DNA from: a bacterium
GTDB lineage: Bacteria; Verrucomicrobiota; Verrucomicrobiia; Limisphaerales; RI-55
Length of the DNA: 64,000 bases
Direction of reading: 5' to 3'
NCBI GenBank assembly: GCA_016124235.1
Contig: WGOC01000025.1
Location: 1-64,000, forward strand
The notes under the pieces were generated by a model. It searched no databases. It worked only from the letters and a program-made list of their open reading frames with translations, and was not told the origin of the DNA. The position numbers and the translations under genes are program-made. This document shows, piece after piece, positions 36,549-45,036 of the stretch (position 1 is its first letter; each line of letters opens with the position of its first letter).

Positions 36549-37295
36549 TTACTCAAGCTTCAATTCAACGGTCCGGGGCGGGTTGGACCCCTGCAAAACG
36601 AGCGTGACCTCGTTCGTTGAAATGGACTGACAAGTATATCGGACAATACCGCTGGCCCCCTTGACCGTGATGGATTCCTTGACGCCGATGCTCTCGGTGC
36701 GCCCGTTTGCCTGGATCATTGCCAGGCCGCTGCTGCCCATCATTGTGATTCCCTTGAGCCGCAGGCCGGTGGCTTTTGCCAGCGTGATTGAACCCGCTGC
36801 CTTGGTTCCCGGTTTTTCCGGTGGTTGGTCAGGATTGCCGCGATTGGCGGCGTTGACGAACGTGTTGGACGCCTTGGTCATCATGCCGGCGTAATCGGGG
36901 ATCGACGATAATTCCTTGTCTTCGGTGGTCCGGGCTGCGGCGCGGATGGTTTTGATGTCCGGCAGAAAAGCGGTGATCAACCACAGGCTGGCGACGTACA
37001 TGATCGCATTGCTGATGACGATCGAGAACATGAGATCGGTGTGCTCGGCCTGCGTGACGATCTTCAATCCAATGTAGACAATCACGAATGCCGCCGCCGC
37101 CGCCACGAACCCCAGCGGAATGAAATACGCCACTGATCCGAGTGCCGTCGTAAACAGAAGGCCGGGCCACGTGTAATTCAGCTTCTGAACACGCAACAAT
37201 CCCCAGATGACAAACGTGAAAAGAATCCAGCGGGCGACGAACAATCCGCCGAGGATCGTCAAAATTTTTTCAATGGAGATGCCGTGGATGTCCAT
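36549..37295 (-). CDS. Membrane protein with PilP/GspB-like C-terminal beta domain
   Basis: 248 residues from ATG 37295 (MDIHGISIEK; the frame extends to 37337). About four transmembrane segments (roughly 10-130) precede a soluble tail. The last ~75 residues, GITMMGSSGLAMIQANGR...IGVKESITV...YTCQSISTNEVTLVLQG, have the 'G..A.ING....G..I.....V..I....V.L...G' rhythm of the periplasmic homology-region domain of type II secretion/type IV pilus proteins (GspC/PilP/GspB). It may therefore touch a pilus or secretion apparatus. This is a resemblance, not a firm family call. Confidence 0.6.
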   Translation of the reverse strand: MDIHGISIEKILTILGGLFVARWILFTFVIWGLLRVQKLNYTWPGLLFTTALGSVAYFIPLGFVAAAAAFVIVYIGLKIVTQAEHTDLMFSIVISNAIMYVASLWLITAFLPDIKTIRAAARTTEDKELSSIPDYAGMMTKASNTFVNAANRGNPDQPPEKPGTKAAGSITLAKATGLRLKGITMMGSSGLAMIQANGRTESIGVKESITVKGASGIVRYTCQSISTNEVTLVLQGSNPPRTVELKLE

Positions 37296-37401
37296 TTTTT
37301 GAACGTCGGCCAGCCGGAATCCCGCGATTGCACCCAAAAATTTGTTCGCGAATGAGCGTCACCAACCGACGCAGGGCAGGGAAGAACGAGCCGTGCCAAA
37401 C

Positions 37402-38751
37402 TTAATCCATCAAAATGGCGGGGTTGCCGTAGAGGGTAAATGAGCCGACCCTCTCAATGGCGACGTCCATCAATTGACCGCGGTGGCGTTCGTCGCCGTC
37501 GAATACGACGATTTTGTTGCAACGAGTCCGGCCCATCATGCGGGCTTCGTTTCGTTTGCTTGGGCCTTCAACGAGGATCTGGGTGCGTTGACCGACGAAC
37601 TTGCCGTAACGCTCTTCGACGATTTCATCCAACAAATGCAGCAGCCGTTGGTTCCGCTCTTCTTTTACTTCTTCGGGAACTTGATCGCCCATGTCGGCGG
37701 CCGGCGTATCTTTGCGTTTCGAATAGCGGAAGATGTACGCTTGATCGAATTTCACTTCGCGGAACAACGACATCGTCTGCTCGAAATCATCGTCCGTCTC
37801 CCCGGGAAAACCGACAATGACATCCGTGCTGATGCCCATGTTGGGATGAATGTTCCGCAGCTTCTCGATGATCCCGAGAAATCGTTCGCGCGTGTAACCG
37901 CGATGCATGGCTTTGAGCAATCGATCGCTGCCGCTCTGCACTGGAATGTGGGCGCTCTCGCAGAGCTTGGGCAATCGCGCGTAGGCTTCGACCAGATCGT
38001 CGCCATAACCTTTCGGATGCGGCGAGGTGAACCGGATGCGCTCCAGTCCATCGATCTGGTGGACGGCGTCGAGCAATTGCACAAACGCGGACTTGCCGTC
38101 CTTGGTCCCGATCTCGCGCCGGCCGTAGCTTGTGACAATCTGCCCAAGCAAAGTGATTTCCTTCACGCCGTTCGCGACCAGTTCACGGCATTCGGTTACG
38201 ATGTCTTCGATCGGGCGACTGCGTTCGGCGCCGCGGGTCGAGGGCACGATGCAAAACGTGCAATGCTGGTTGCAGCCCTGCATGATACTGACGAACGCCG
38301 TGACGCCTCGCGCCGAGTTGCCATTTGGCAGATGCTCGCGGATGCGCGATTCGCTTTCGGCCTCGGCCGCCGTATCAACGATCTTTGGCGTTTCGCCACG
38401 GAGGAGCTGGCCGACGTAATCGGTTGCTCGATGAAATTTCTGCGTGCCGAGAACGAGCTTCACGCCGGGCTGTTGGAGCAGTTCCTCGCCCCGACTTTGT
38501 GCCATGCAACCGAGATAACCGAGGACGACGCCGGGTCGGTTGCGCCGGACGTCGGCGGCGAGCGTACCCATTTTGCCGATCGCTTTCTGCTCGGCCATGT
38601 CACGCACACTGCAGGTGTTGAGTAACACCACATCGGCGACGGCCTCGGACGGCGCGATCGTATAACCTTTAGCGACGAACTGGGCGGCGACTGCTTCGGA
38701 GTCGCGCTCGTTCATCTGGCAACCGTAGGTTTTGACGTAGACACTGGGCAT
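37402..38751 (-). CDS. miaB: tRNA-2-methylthio-N6-dimethylallyladenosine synthase
   Basis: 449 residues, standard MiaB length. It methylthiolates i6A37 in tRNAs reading UNN codons. The N-terminal UPF0004 domain carries the auxiliary-cluster cysteines C11 (YGCQMN), C47 and C82. The radical SAM cluster is C160-x3-C164-x2-C167 (GCNQHCTFC), and a C-terminal TRAM domain spans about 382-446 (VGQRTQILVEG...RGQLMDVAIERVGSFTLYG). The KTYGCQMNERDSE signature separates it from RimO and MtaB. It is divergent from the DsbD-alpha-like gene. Confidence 0.96.
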   Translation of the reverse strand: MPSVYVKTYGCQMNERDSEAVAAQFVAKGYTIAPSEAVADVVLLNTCSVRDMAEQKAIGKMGTLAADVRRNRPGVVLGYLGCMAQSRGEELLQQPGVKLVLGTQKFHRATDYVGQLLRGETPKIVDTAAEAESESRIREHLPNGNSARGVTAFVSIMQGCNQHCTFCIVPSTRGAERSRPIEDIVTECRELVANGVKEITLLGQIVTSYGRREIGTKDGKSAFVQLLDAVHQIDGLERIRFTSPHPKGYGDDLVEAYARLPKLCESAHIPVQSGSDRLLKAMHRGYTRERFLGIIEKLRNIHPNMGISTDVIVGFPGETDDDFEQTMSLFREVKFDQAYIFRYSKRKDTPAADMGDQVPEEVKEERNQRLLHLLDEIVEERYGKFVGQRTQILVEGPSKRNEARMMGRTRCNKIVVFDGDERHRGQLMDVAIERVGSFTLYGNPAILMD

Positions 38752-38869
38752 CGTTTTGCCGGGGCGGCGAAACTAGGTCACGATTCCGGGCTTGGGAAGG
38801 GGGAAAGTGGCCGCTTTTCGCCGGACAATCGGAGTTGCGCGGCGACCGGACTTCCGCCAAGTTGCGCCC

Positions 38870-39343
38870 ATGAAATCACTGCTTGGCCTTTTGGTTTTCA
38901 CGCTGTCGCTGACGTCCAGTCCGGCGCAAAAGAAGGAAACGGAATACGTCACTTTTGCGAAGACCGAGTTGGTGGGGAGCGTGGCCGCCGGTTCGCGCGT
39001 GACCGCCAAGCTGCATTTCAAGGTCGAGAAGGGTTTTCACACGCAATCCAACAAGCCGTCGGAAGAATACTTTATCCCCACCGTGCTGAAGCTCGAAAAC
39101 GTCGCGGGGATCAAGGTCGGTGAGATCAAGTATCCAGACGGAAAAAAGGAAAAGGTCGACGGCCTCGACAAGCCGCTGTCCGTCTACGAAGAAAAATTTG
39201 AAATCGAAGTTCCGGTGGCCATCAGTTCCCGCGCCCAACTGCCGGCGACGTTGAACGGAACGCTCACCTACCAAGCGTGCAAGGGCGCGCGCTGCTTTGC
39301 CCCGAAGAAATTGAAAGTTGCGCTGGAATTGAAGGTCGAGTAA
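38870..39343 (+). CDS. Periplasmic DsbD-alpha-like thiol protein
   Basis: 157 residues from ATG 38870 (frame open upstream to 38792). A signal peptide ends near SPAQ (20). The remainder is an immunoglobulin-like DsbD N-terminal domain with the redox pair C137-x4-C142 in TYQACKGARCFAPKK. In DsbD this domain hands electrons to periplasmic thiol partners. The transmembrane beta and thioredoxin gamma domains are missing, so this is a stand-alone alpha domain that would need an electron donor encoded elsewhere. Confidence 0.8.
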   Translation: MKSLLGLLVFTLSLTSSPAQKKETEYVTFAKTELVGSVAAGSRVTAKLHFKVEKGFHTQSNKPSEEYFIPTVLKLENVAGIKVGEIKYPDGKKEKVDGLDKPLSVYEEKFEIEVPVAISSRAQLPATLNGTLTYQACKGARCFAPKKLKVALELKVE

Positions 39344-39447
39344 GCGAGCGCCAATCGGTTCGCTCCGCCGCTGGTCCGGGTTTGCCGGCCGTTACTTCGG
39401 CTCACCAAGTTTCGTTCACCATTCGCACCACCAACCGCCCGCCTCTC

Positions 39448-40170
39448 ATGCCGAGTGTTTCCGATCCCAAACTCAAGATCAGCCCGGACAAGGACGTTCC
39501 CAGCGCGCACACGCTGGCGTCGGAGTTGAATCCCGATGAACTCGATGCGCTACGAAATGCGCTCCGGTCGGTGCGCGACTTGGGATTAAGCGGTGAACAC
39601 ATTGAGATCGGCACCGCCGCCGGCGGCACACTGGTGCAGATGCTCAAGACCTTCGCGGGCGGCACGCTGCCGCCGTTCTGGGTCGTGGATACGATGACCT
39701 ATTTCCACGACCAGCTCGCCACCGTCAAACGAAACCTGACGAATAATCGTTTGGACCCAGACTCGGTCCGGTTTTTCACGATGATGAGCGGTCGGGCGTT
39801 TATCGAAGCCCAACGCAATCCGCCCAACGCGGCTTTTCTATTCATCGACGCCGATCACGAATTGCACGGCGTGACGCGCGATCTGCAATGGACCTGCTTT
39901 CTCCAGCCGCAGGGAATCCTCTGCATGCACGACTACGGTCCCGGCGACAGGTTGAACGGCGTCACGCTGGCGGCGGATCGATTTCTTAAACGGAATCCAC
40001 ACTTCAAGAAACTCGGGTTGACGGGAAGTTTGCTCGTCCTGCAAAAGACGTGCTCCATTCCCCGCTTGGAAGTCTCCCGGCTGGAAGTTTATCGCGCCGA
40101 GATTCTACGCCAGTGGATCAAATTGAAACGTTCGTTCAGGAAACGTTGGCGAAGGGCGGCAAAAGGATAA
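39448..40170 (+). CDS. Class I SAM-dependent methyltransferase, family 24-like
   Basis: 240 residues from ATG 39448; the open frame begins at 39277 but overlaps the preceding gene. The Rossmann core shows motif I as HIEIGTAAGGTLVQM (about 51-65), an acidic residue in VVDTMTYFHD, and FLFIDADHELHGVTRDLQWTC, where the D-A-D-H pattern is typical of Methyltransf_24/cephalosporin hydroxylase-like proteins. The C-terminus is very basic. It stands before two glycosyltransferase genes and could decorate a glycan or lipid head group. Confidence 0.78.
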   Translation: MPSVSDPKLKISPDKDVPSAHTLASELNPDELDALRNALRSVRDLGLSGEHIEIGTAAGGTLVQMLKTFAGGTLPPFWVVDTMTYFHDQLATVKRNLTNNRLDPDSVRFFTMMSGRAFIEAQRNPPNAAFLFIDADHELHGVTRDLQWTCFLQPQGILCMHDYGPGDRLNGVTLAADRFLKRNPHFKKLGLTGSLLVLQKTCSIPRLEVSRLEVYRAEILRQWIKLKRSFRKRWRRAAKG

Positions 40171-40404
40171 CATCCGCGGACGGCCGTCGGGTCGCCGCCG
40201 CCGTCTCCCAAGTCCGTCCCGGCGAGTCTGACCGGTTTGATCCCGGACCATATTGGTCCCCCTGATTTGGCCGCCGGTTCAATTCCGGGTTTGATCACGC
40301 GTGGAATCCGGGTAATCAACGAAGCACCGACCGTGGGAATGATTCCGAAACACCTTAAACATTGAATCGATGGGGCAGGTCATTATTAATGGACGGCTAT
40401 CAGC

Positions 40405-41217
40405 ATGACCGTCGTAAAAGCCACCGCTGACCAGCCCACTGCCCGCCTGCCAATCAGTGTTTGCATGATCGCGGGCGCCGAGGCCGCCCGCATCGGTCGG
40501 TCGTTGGAATCGGTGGCGGGTTGGGTTACAGATATCCACGTGGTGTTGAACGAGGACGTGGCCGACGGCACCGACGAGGTTGCCAAAAAGTGTGGCGCAA
40601 TCGTTTACCGTGAGTCATGGAAAGGGCACGTCGCGCAAAAAAATTCAGCACTGGCCAAGGCGACCCAACCGTGGGTGCTGGGGCTGGACGCGGACGAGGT
40701 CGTATCCGCCGATCTGCAATCCGAGATTGTGCGGTTGTTCGAAAACCCAACGGCGCTGGATTTGCACGCGGCATATACTTTCCCAAGATGTACGTGGGTT
40801 TGCGGTCGTTTCATTCGTCATGGGGACTGGTACCCGGATCGGCAAACGCGCCTGTGGAAACGCGGCCTCGCAAAATGGGCCGGCGAGAATCCGCACGACA
40901 AACTCGAGGTCGATGGATCCGTCGGAAGGCTGCGTGGCGAACTGCTTCACTATTCGGTCCAGTCACTCAACCAGCAGCTCGGCAAAATTCCATCTTACAC
41001 TGATGCATTCGTCCAACAACGTCGCGCCCGCGGCCAGCGAGCCGGTTGGGGAGCGTTGTTCTTTCGGCCGTGCTGGACATTTTTCCGCGGCTATTTTCTC
41101 CGGCTGGGATTCCTGGACGGTTGGCAGGGTTATTACGTCGCTCGCATGAACGCGTTCACCGCGCTCACTCGCTACACCAAATTGCGGGAAGCAAGTGAAA
41201 CGCAAAGCGAGCCCTGA
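40405..41217 (+). CDS. Family 2 glycosyltransferase, LPS-core type
   Basis: 270 residues with a GT-A fold. PISVCMIAGAEAARIGRSLESVAGWV opens the nucleotide-binding half, the metal-binding D-x-D is LGLDADEVV (about 90-98), and YPDRQTRLWKRGLAKW...VDGSVGRLRGELLHYS is typical of WaaE/KdtX-like lipopolysaccharide core transferases. A C-terminal amphipathic/hydrophobic stretch (FFRPCWTFFRGYFLRLGFLDG) suggests membrane association. It is 5 nt before the next glycosyltransferase gene. Confidence 0.88.
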   Translation: MTVVKATADQPTARLPISVCMIAGAEAARIGRSLESVAGWVTDIHVVLNEDVADGTDEVAKKCGAIVYRESWKGHVAQKNSALAKATQPWVLGLDADEVVSADLQSEIVRLFENPTALDLHAAYTFPRCTWVCGRFIRHGDWYPDRQTRLWKRGLAKWAGENPHDKLEVDGSVGRLRGELLHYSVQSLNQQLGKIPSYTDAFVQQRRARGQRAGWGALFFRPCWTFFRGYFLRLGFLDGWQGYYVARMNAFTALTRYTKLREASETQSEP

Positions 41218-41222
41218 TTTCC

Positions 41223-42161
41223 ATGGCCACACTCAGTGTCATCATTGTCACTTTTAATACTCGCGAACTGACGCTCGCGGCGATCGCGTCGGTCTTCGAC
41301 AGCAAGGACGATCTGGTCAAGGAAATCGTGGTGGTGGACAACGGTTCGACTGACAATACGCGGACCGCCGTTCACGATCTATTTCCGTCAGTAAAGTATC
41401 ATTTCTCCGAACGTAACCTGGGCTTCGCCAAAGCGAACAACCTTGGCGTTGGTCTATCCTCGGGCGACTGGATTCTGCTGCTCAACTCGGACGCCCGCCT
41501 GCGGCCCGACGCGCTGAAGATCTCAGTCGACTACATGCGGTCTCATCCCGAGTGCGGTGTGCTCGGCGCGCAATTGTTGAACGAGGATGGTTCACGCCAA
41601 AACTCCATCGCGAACTTCCCGACGCTCGCGACCGAACTACTCAGCAAATCATTGTTGCGCCGAGTTGCGCCGGGTCGATATCCGGGCAAGGAACACTGCT
41701 TTTACCAACCCGTGGAAGTGGATTCCGTCATCGGCGCGTTTCTGCTCACCCCGCGTCGCGTTTGGGAAACGATCGGCGGTTTTGACGAGCGATACTTTTT
41801 CTTCCTCGAAGAAACGGACTACTGCCGCCAGGTAAAATTTCGCGGTTGGGCGGTGGTGCATCATCCGGACGTGCGCGTCTGGCATTATCAGGGCGGTTCG
41901 GCGAAACGCGTCAAAGCCGCCGCGCGTATCGAATACTGGCGGTCGCGTTATCAATATTTTGAAAAGAACCAGCCCGGGCAGTTGCGGCGACTGAAACTGG
42001 GCCTGGGCGTTCGGATGTTCTGCAACTGGTTCCTGAACGGAATCGCCACGGTCGTGACATTGGGGGTCGTCGGGTCATTGCGGCGGCGATTTATGATCAA
42101 CCATGCGTTGGTTCGCTGGCATCTCGCCGGTCGTCCGGACTCGATGGGAATTCCGCGCTGA
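41223..42161 (+). CDS. Family 2 glycosyltransferase, rhamnosyltransferase-like
   Basis: 312 residues. It begins LSVIIVTFNTRELTLAAIASVF. The DxD-like metal site is LLLNSDARLRPDAL, and GAFLLTPRRVWETIGGFDERYFFFLEETDYCRQVKFRG matches the rhamnosyl/mannosyl transferase subgroup. The C-terminal hydrophobic part (FCNWFLNGIATVVTLGVVG) may anchor it to the inner membrane. With its 5-nt-upstream neighbour it forms a two-gene glycan assembly unit; the acceptor is unknown. Confidence 0.9.
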   Translation: MATLSVIIVTFNTRELTLAAIASVFDSKDDLVKEIVVVDNGSTDNTRTAVHDLFPSVKYHFSERNLGFAKANNLGVGLSSGDWILLLNSDARLRPDALKISVDYMRSHPECGVLGAQLLNEDGSRQNSIANFPTLATELLSKSLLRRVAPGRYPGKEHCFYQPVEVDSVIGAFLLTPRRVWETIGGFDERYFFFLEETDYCRQVKFRGWAVVHHPDVRVWHYQGGSAKRVKAAARIEYWRSRYQYFEKNQPGQLRRLKLGLGVRMFCNWFLNGIATVVTLGVVGSLRRRFMINHALVRWHLAGRPDSMGIPR

Positions 42162-42169
42162 GCGAGGAA

Positions 42170-43012
42170 TCATTTTGCGGTGGTGGCTACGCTGCGGAGA
42201 AATTCGAGGTCGGCATTGTTAGTCATGAATTCGTTTAGTGGCAGGAGTGATCCCGGTGCGAGCGTGGGAATAGTAATGGTTCTTGGATCCTGCCAGACTC
42301 TGAGAGCCACGTGTCCGTCGGCAAACGCCAGGTTTGCGCCGCCGTCGTGGCGTGCTGCTGGGTAATCGACCAAGGTCCGAACCATGTCGATTATGAACGC
42401 TCCACCAAACATCACGAAGTCCTGATTCTCGACGAAGACGAGAGCATTGGCGGGTTCCGGGACGGTAATGTCGTTGATTGCCTCAAAGATCTTAAAGGAT
42501 TCCAGTCCAAAGGCTTGACCGCCCATCCAATTGTTCATCGCCACGCTGCGAATTGGGGAGACCAAATGCCCAAAGATCGTGATCTTCCTGGAATCAGCCG
42601 GGCACTTGAATACGGTTGCATTCCGCTTGAGATACGGGCCGAGCAAACCCGTTTGCCCGCCGGTTATTTCCGGGTAAACAAGCTTCCGCGAATCTGGACC
42701 GATCCCACTGAAGCCCGGGCCGGAAGTGATACCTGTCCATCCATCCGACCACGTTGGTCCGGTCTGGTTTCCAAATGCGTTGGGACCGAAATTGGGAACC
42801 AGTCTTCCTTCGTTATTGTTGGCGTACATGTTCCAAGCTTGGATGAGGCGTCGCAGGTTGTTCCTGCAGACAGCCGCTTGGGAGCTGGATTTTGTGCTGG
42901 CGAGGGCGGGCAGGGCAATCACCACAAGTAAAAGCGCCATGGCCAAAACCAGCAACAAGTCGACCCGCGTGAAACCCCGTTTGCGATGTCTTGATGTTCG
43001 ATCCTCAATCAT
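42170..43012 (-). CDS. H-X9-DG prepilin-like protein 1
   Basis: 280 residues; GAGGTGA precedes ATG 43012. The N-terminal type IV pilin-like segment RGFTRVDLLLVLAMALLLVV (13-32) has a G|F cleavage site and an Asp at mature position 5 where Glu is usual. It is followed by the long hydrophobic helix and the ectodomain, with CRNNLRRLIQAWNMYANNNEGRLVPN and the terminal H-D-G-G-A-N-L-A-F-A-D-G motif (H-X9-DG). These proteins are expanded in Planctomycetes and Verrucomicrobia and are presumed pseudopilins or surface proteins. Tandem with two paralogues. Confidence 0.9.
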   Translation of the reverse strand: MIEDRTSRHRKRGFTRVDLLLVLAMALLLVVIALPALASTKSSSQAAVCRNNLRRLIQAWNMYANNNEGRLVPNFGPNAFGNQTGPTWSDGWTGITSGPGFSGIGPDSRKLVYPEITGGQTGLLGPYLKRNATVFKCPADSRKITIFGHLVSPIRSVAMNNWMGGQAFGLESFKIFEAINDITVPEPANALVFVENQDFVMFGGAFIIDMVRTLVDYPAARHDGGANLAFADGHVALRVWQDPRTITIPTLAPGSLLPLNEFMTNNADLEFLRSVATTAK

Positions 43013-43098
43013 AATTCACCTCGTCGCAGGGAGAATGGAGAGTTGATCTCACGATCCACCAAACACGTCAAATGACGTTTTGAGAATACGGTGAGAAA

Positions 43099-43941
43099 CT
43101 AACGTGGTGCGGTCGCGACGCTGCGAAGAAAATTCAAATCGGGTAAACCATCTTGAGATTCTCCGGGCAAAAGAGAGTTCGGTGGAGGAACTGAAAACAC
43201 TGGGGCGGCAATCATTTGCTCCTGCCAAGGATGAAATCCAACGTGGCCATCAGCATAGGAGAGGTTCATTCCGCCGTCGTGACGCGATGCGGGAAAATCC
43301 CCCCATATGTTGAGAAGGCTCATATCCACACTGAAGACGCCATCGTTGAGTGAATCTTCTCGCTCTTCGACCATCACCATCGCCTTGGAAGGATTGGGGC
43401 GGGTGATGTCTTCGAGTTTGTGATAAACTTTGAAGTCGGTTTCTTGATTGAAAGCAGCGCCACCCATCCAGTTGTTCATCGAGTAACTTCTAACGCGATT
43501 GGACAGGCGACCGAAAATCGTAACGCGACTACGGTCCGCCGGACACCTGAATACCGTGGCATCGCGTTTGAGATAGGGCCCAAGCAATCCGTACCGGCGA
43601 TCCTGTTCACTGCCCACAAGAAATTTCGTGTTGATGTTGTCGAGACTCGATGTGAAATCCAACCAACCGTTCACCCAGGTTTGTCGATCGTCATCGGGTG
43701 CGAGACTGCCGTTGTTCGGAACGAGTCGCTCTTGATTGTCGTCGGCGTACATCGTCCAGGCTTGAATCAATCGACGCAGGTTGTCGGCGCAGACGGTTGC
43801 CTGCGAACTGGATTTTGTGCTTCCGAGCAAAGGCAGTTGAATCACGATCAACGTGATGACGATGGCCAATGTCACGAGCAGGTCGACCCTTGAGAACGCC
43901 CTGGGGTTTTGATTGGTGGATGGTTGAGTGTAGATCTTCAT
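43099..43941 (-). CDS. H-X9-DG prepilin-like protein 2
   Basis: 280 residues, paralogue of the genes on either side. The processing region is RAFSRVDLLVTLAIVITLIV: the residue before the expected cut is Ala rather than Gly, and mature position 5 is Asp. These changes could weaken prepilin-peptidase processing. The ectodomain repeats TVCADNLRRLIQAWTMYADDNQERLVPNNG and the H-X9-DG motif RHDGGMNLSYADGHV. It lies 22 nt downstream of paralogue 3 and 86 nt upstream of paralogue 1. Confidence 0.9.
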   Translation of the reverse strand: MKIYTQPSTNQNPRAFSRVDLLVTLAIVITLIVIQLPLLGSTKSSSQATVCADNLRRLIQAWTMYADDNQERLVPNNGSLAPDDDRQTWVNGWLDFTSSLDNINTKFLVGSEQDRRYGLLGPYLKRDATVFRCPADRSRVTIFGRLSNRVRSYSMNNWMGGAAFNQETDFKVYHKLEDITRPNPSKAMVMVEEREDSLNDGVFSVDMSLLNIWGDFPASRHDGGMNLSYADGHVGFHPWQEQMIAAPVFSVPPPNSLLPGESQDGLPDLNFLRSVATAPR

Positions 43942-43963
43942 GGGGTCCTTGGGGTTGGCAGGT

Positions 43964-44788
43964 TCAGCGCGGCGCGGTCGCCACGCTGCGGAGGAAATCG
44001 AGGTCGGCGTTGTTGGTCATGGAAATGTCCAACGCCAACAGTCGACGCGGAAGCGAGGGTGGGACGGTCCGCTGGTCGGTCCAAATGTGGGTTTCCACAT
44101 GTCCGTCGGCGAAGCTCAGATTGGCCCCGCCGTCGTGGTAATAAGCCGGAACATCGACGAGATTCGTGATCATGTTGATTAGGAAAGTGCTGTCGTTGAT
44201 CGAATCTTCGCGCTCATCGAGGATGACCAATGCCTTTGCCGGTTCCGGCTGTGTGATGTCAGCCAGCTTGAAGAACACTTCGAACTGGGTTTCGCCAGCC
44301 CACACGCCGCCACCCATCCAACTGTTCATGGACACGCTCCGGACGCGCGGCCAGATACGACCAAACACGGTGGTGGTGCTTGAATCTGACGGACATTTGA
44401 AAACGGAGGCGTCGGACTTGAGGTAAGGGCCGAGCAGTCCGCTGACGTGAATCCACGTGGACCGAAACGTGGGATCAACCAGATACCGTGCGTTAAGATT
44501 GTCCAGACTGGTGCTGTAGTCCAACCAGCCCCCGGCCCAGGTTTCGCGTGGAGCGCCGTCAAGCAGGCCGGAGGCATTGTTGGGCACAATCCGGCCGTCA
44601 TGATCATCCGCATACATCGTCCAAGCCTGAATCAGCCGACGCAGGTTGTCGGCGCAGACCGTCGCCTGACCTCCGGATTTGGTGTTTCCGAGCAGTGGAA
44701 CTTGAAGGACCGCCACCCACGAGATCAACGCAGCGACGATTAATAGGTCACTGCGCGTGAACCCGTATTCTTTTCCTCGCATATTCAT
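43964..44788 (-). CDS. H-X9-DG prepilin-like protein 3
   Basis: 274 residues from ATG 44788, preceded by GAGAGG; a start at 44830 would extend the leader. Signal region YGFTRSDLLIVAALISWVAV with G|F and again Asp at +5, then the hydrophobic helix. The ectodomain resembles paralogue 2 most closely (TVCADNLRRLIQAWTMYADDHDGRIVPNN) and has HDGGANLSFADGHV. It heads the triplet, all on the minus strand, divergent from the 1139-residue propeller gene. Confidence 0.9.
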   Translation of the reverse strand: MNMRGKEYGFTRSDLLIVAALISWVAVLQVPLLGNTKSGGQATVCADNLRRLIQAWTMYADDHDGRIVPNNASGLLDGAPRETWAGGWLDYSTSLDNLNARYLVDPTFRSTWIHVSGLLGPYLKSDASVFKCPSDSSTTTVFGRIWPRVRSVSMNSWMGGGVWAGETQFEVFFKLADITQPEPAKALVILDEREDSINDSTFLINMITNLVDVPAYYHDGGANLSFADGHVETHIWTDQRTVPPSLPRRLLALDISMTNNADLDFLRSVATAPR

Positions 44789-45026
44789 GAACGACCTCTC
44801 GGTTTGGGAACTCGGTAGTTTCCATCGCACCTCGCGGAGGGGTCGTCAAATCCTCTTTCGCCGAAAACACCCCTGTGCAGTCAAACGCACACCTGGGCAT
44901 CGGAACGCACAGGTGACTTCGTTGCGAAGTTCTTGGTAAACGTTCAACCGTTCCCAAAGCTGAAAGGAAATCTGTGGGATTCATCGTCGATCAATTGTTA
45001 ACAAGATGTGGTTTCCAAGCCGCATC

Positions 45027-45032
45027 AGGAGG
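45027..45032 (+). promoter_or_regulatory. AGGAGG ribosome-binding site for the large TolB-like gene
   Basis: AGGAGG lies 4 nt before ATG 45037. This is the argument for the longer N-terminus of the next gene rather than the more signal-peptide-like ATG at 45226. Confidence 0.7.
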
Positions 45033-45036
45033 AATT

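Noticed and set aside
37474..38625. 383-codon open frame antisense to miaB
   Set aside because: Opposite a full-length MiaB with all cysteines; no independent evidence.
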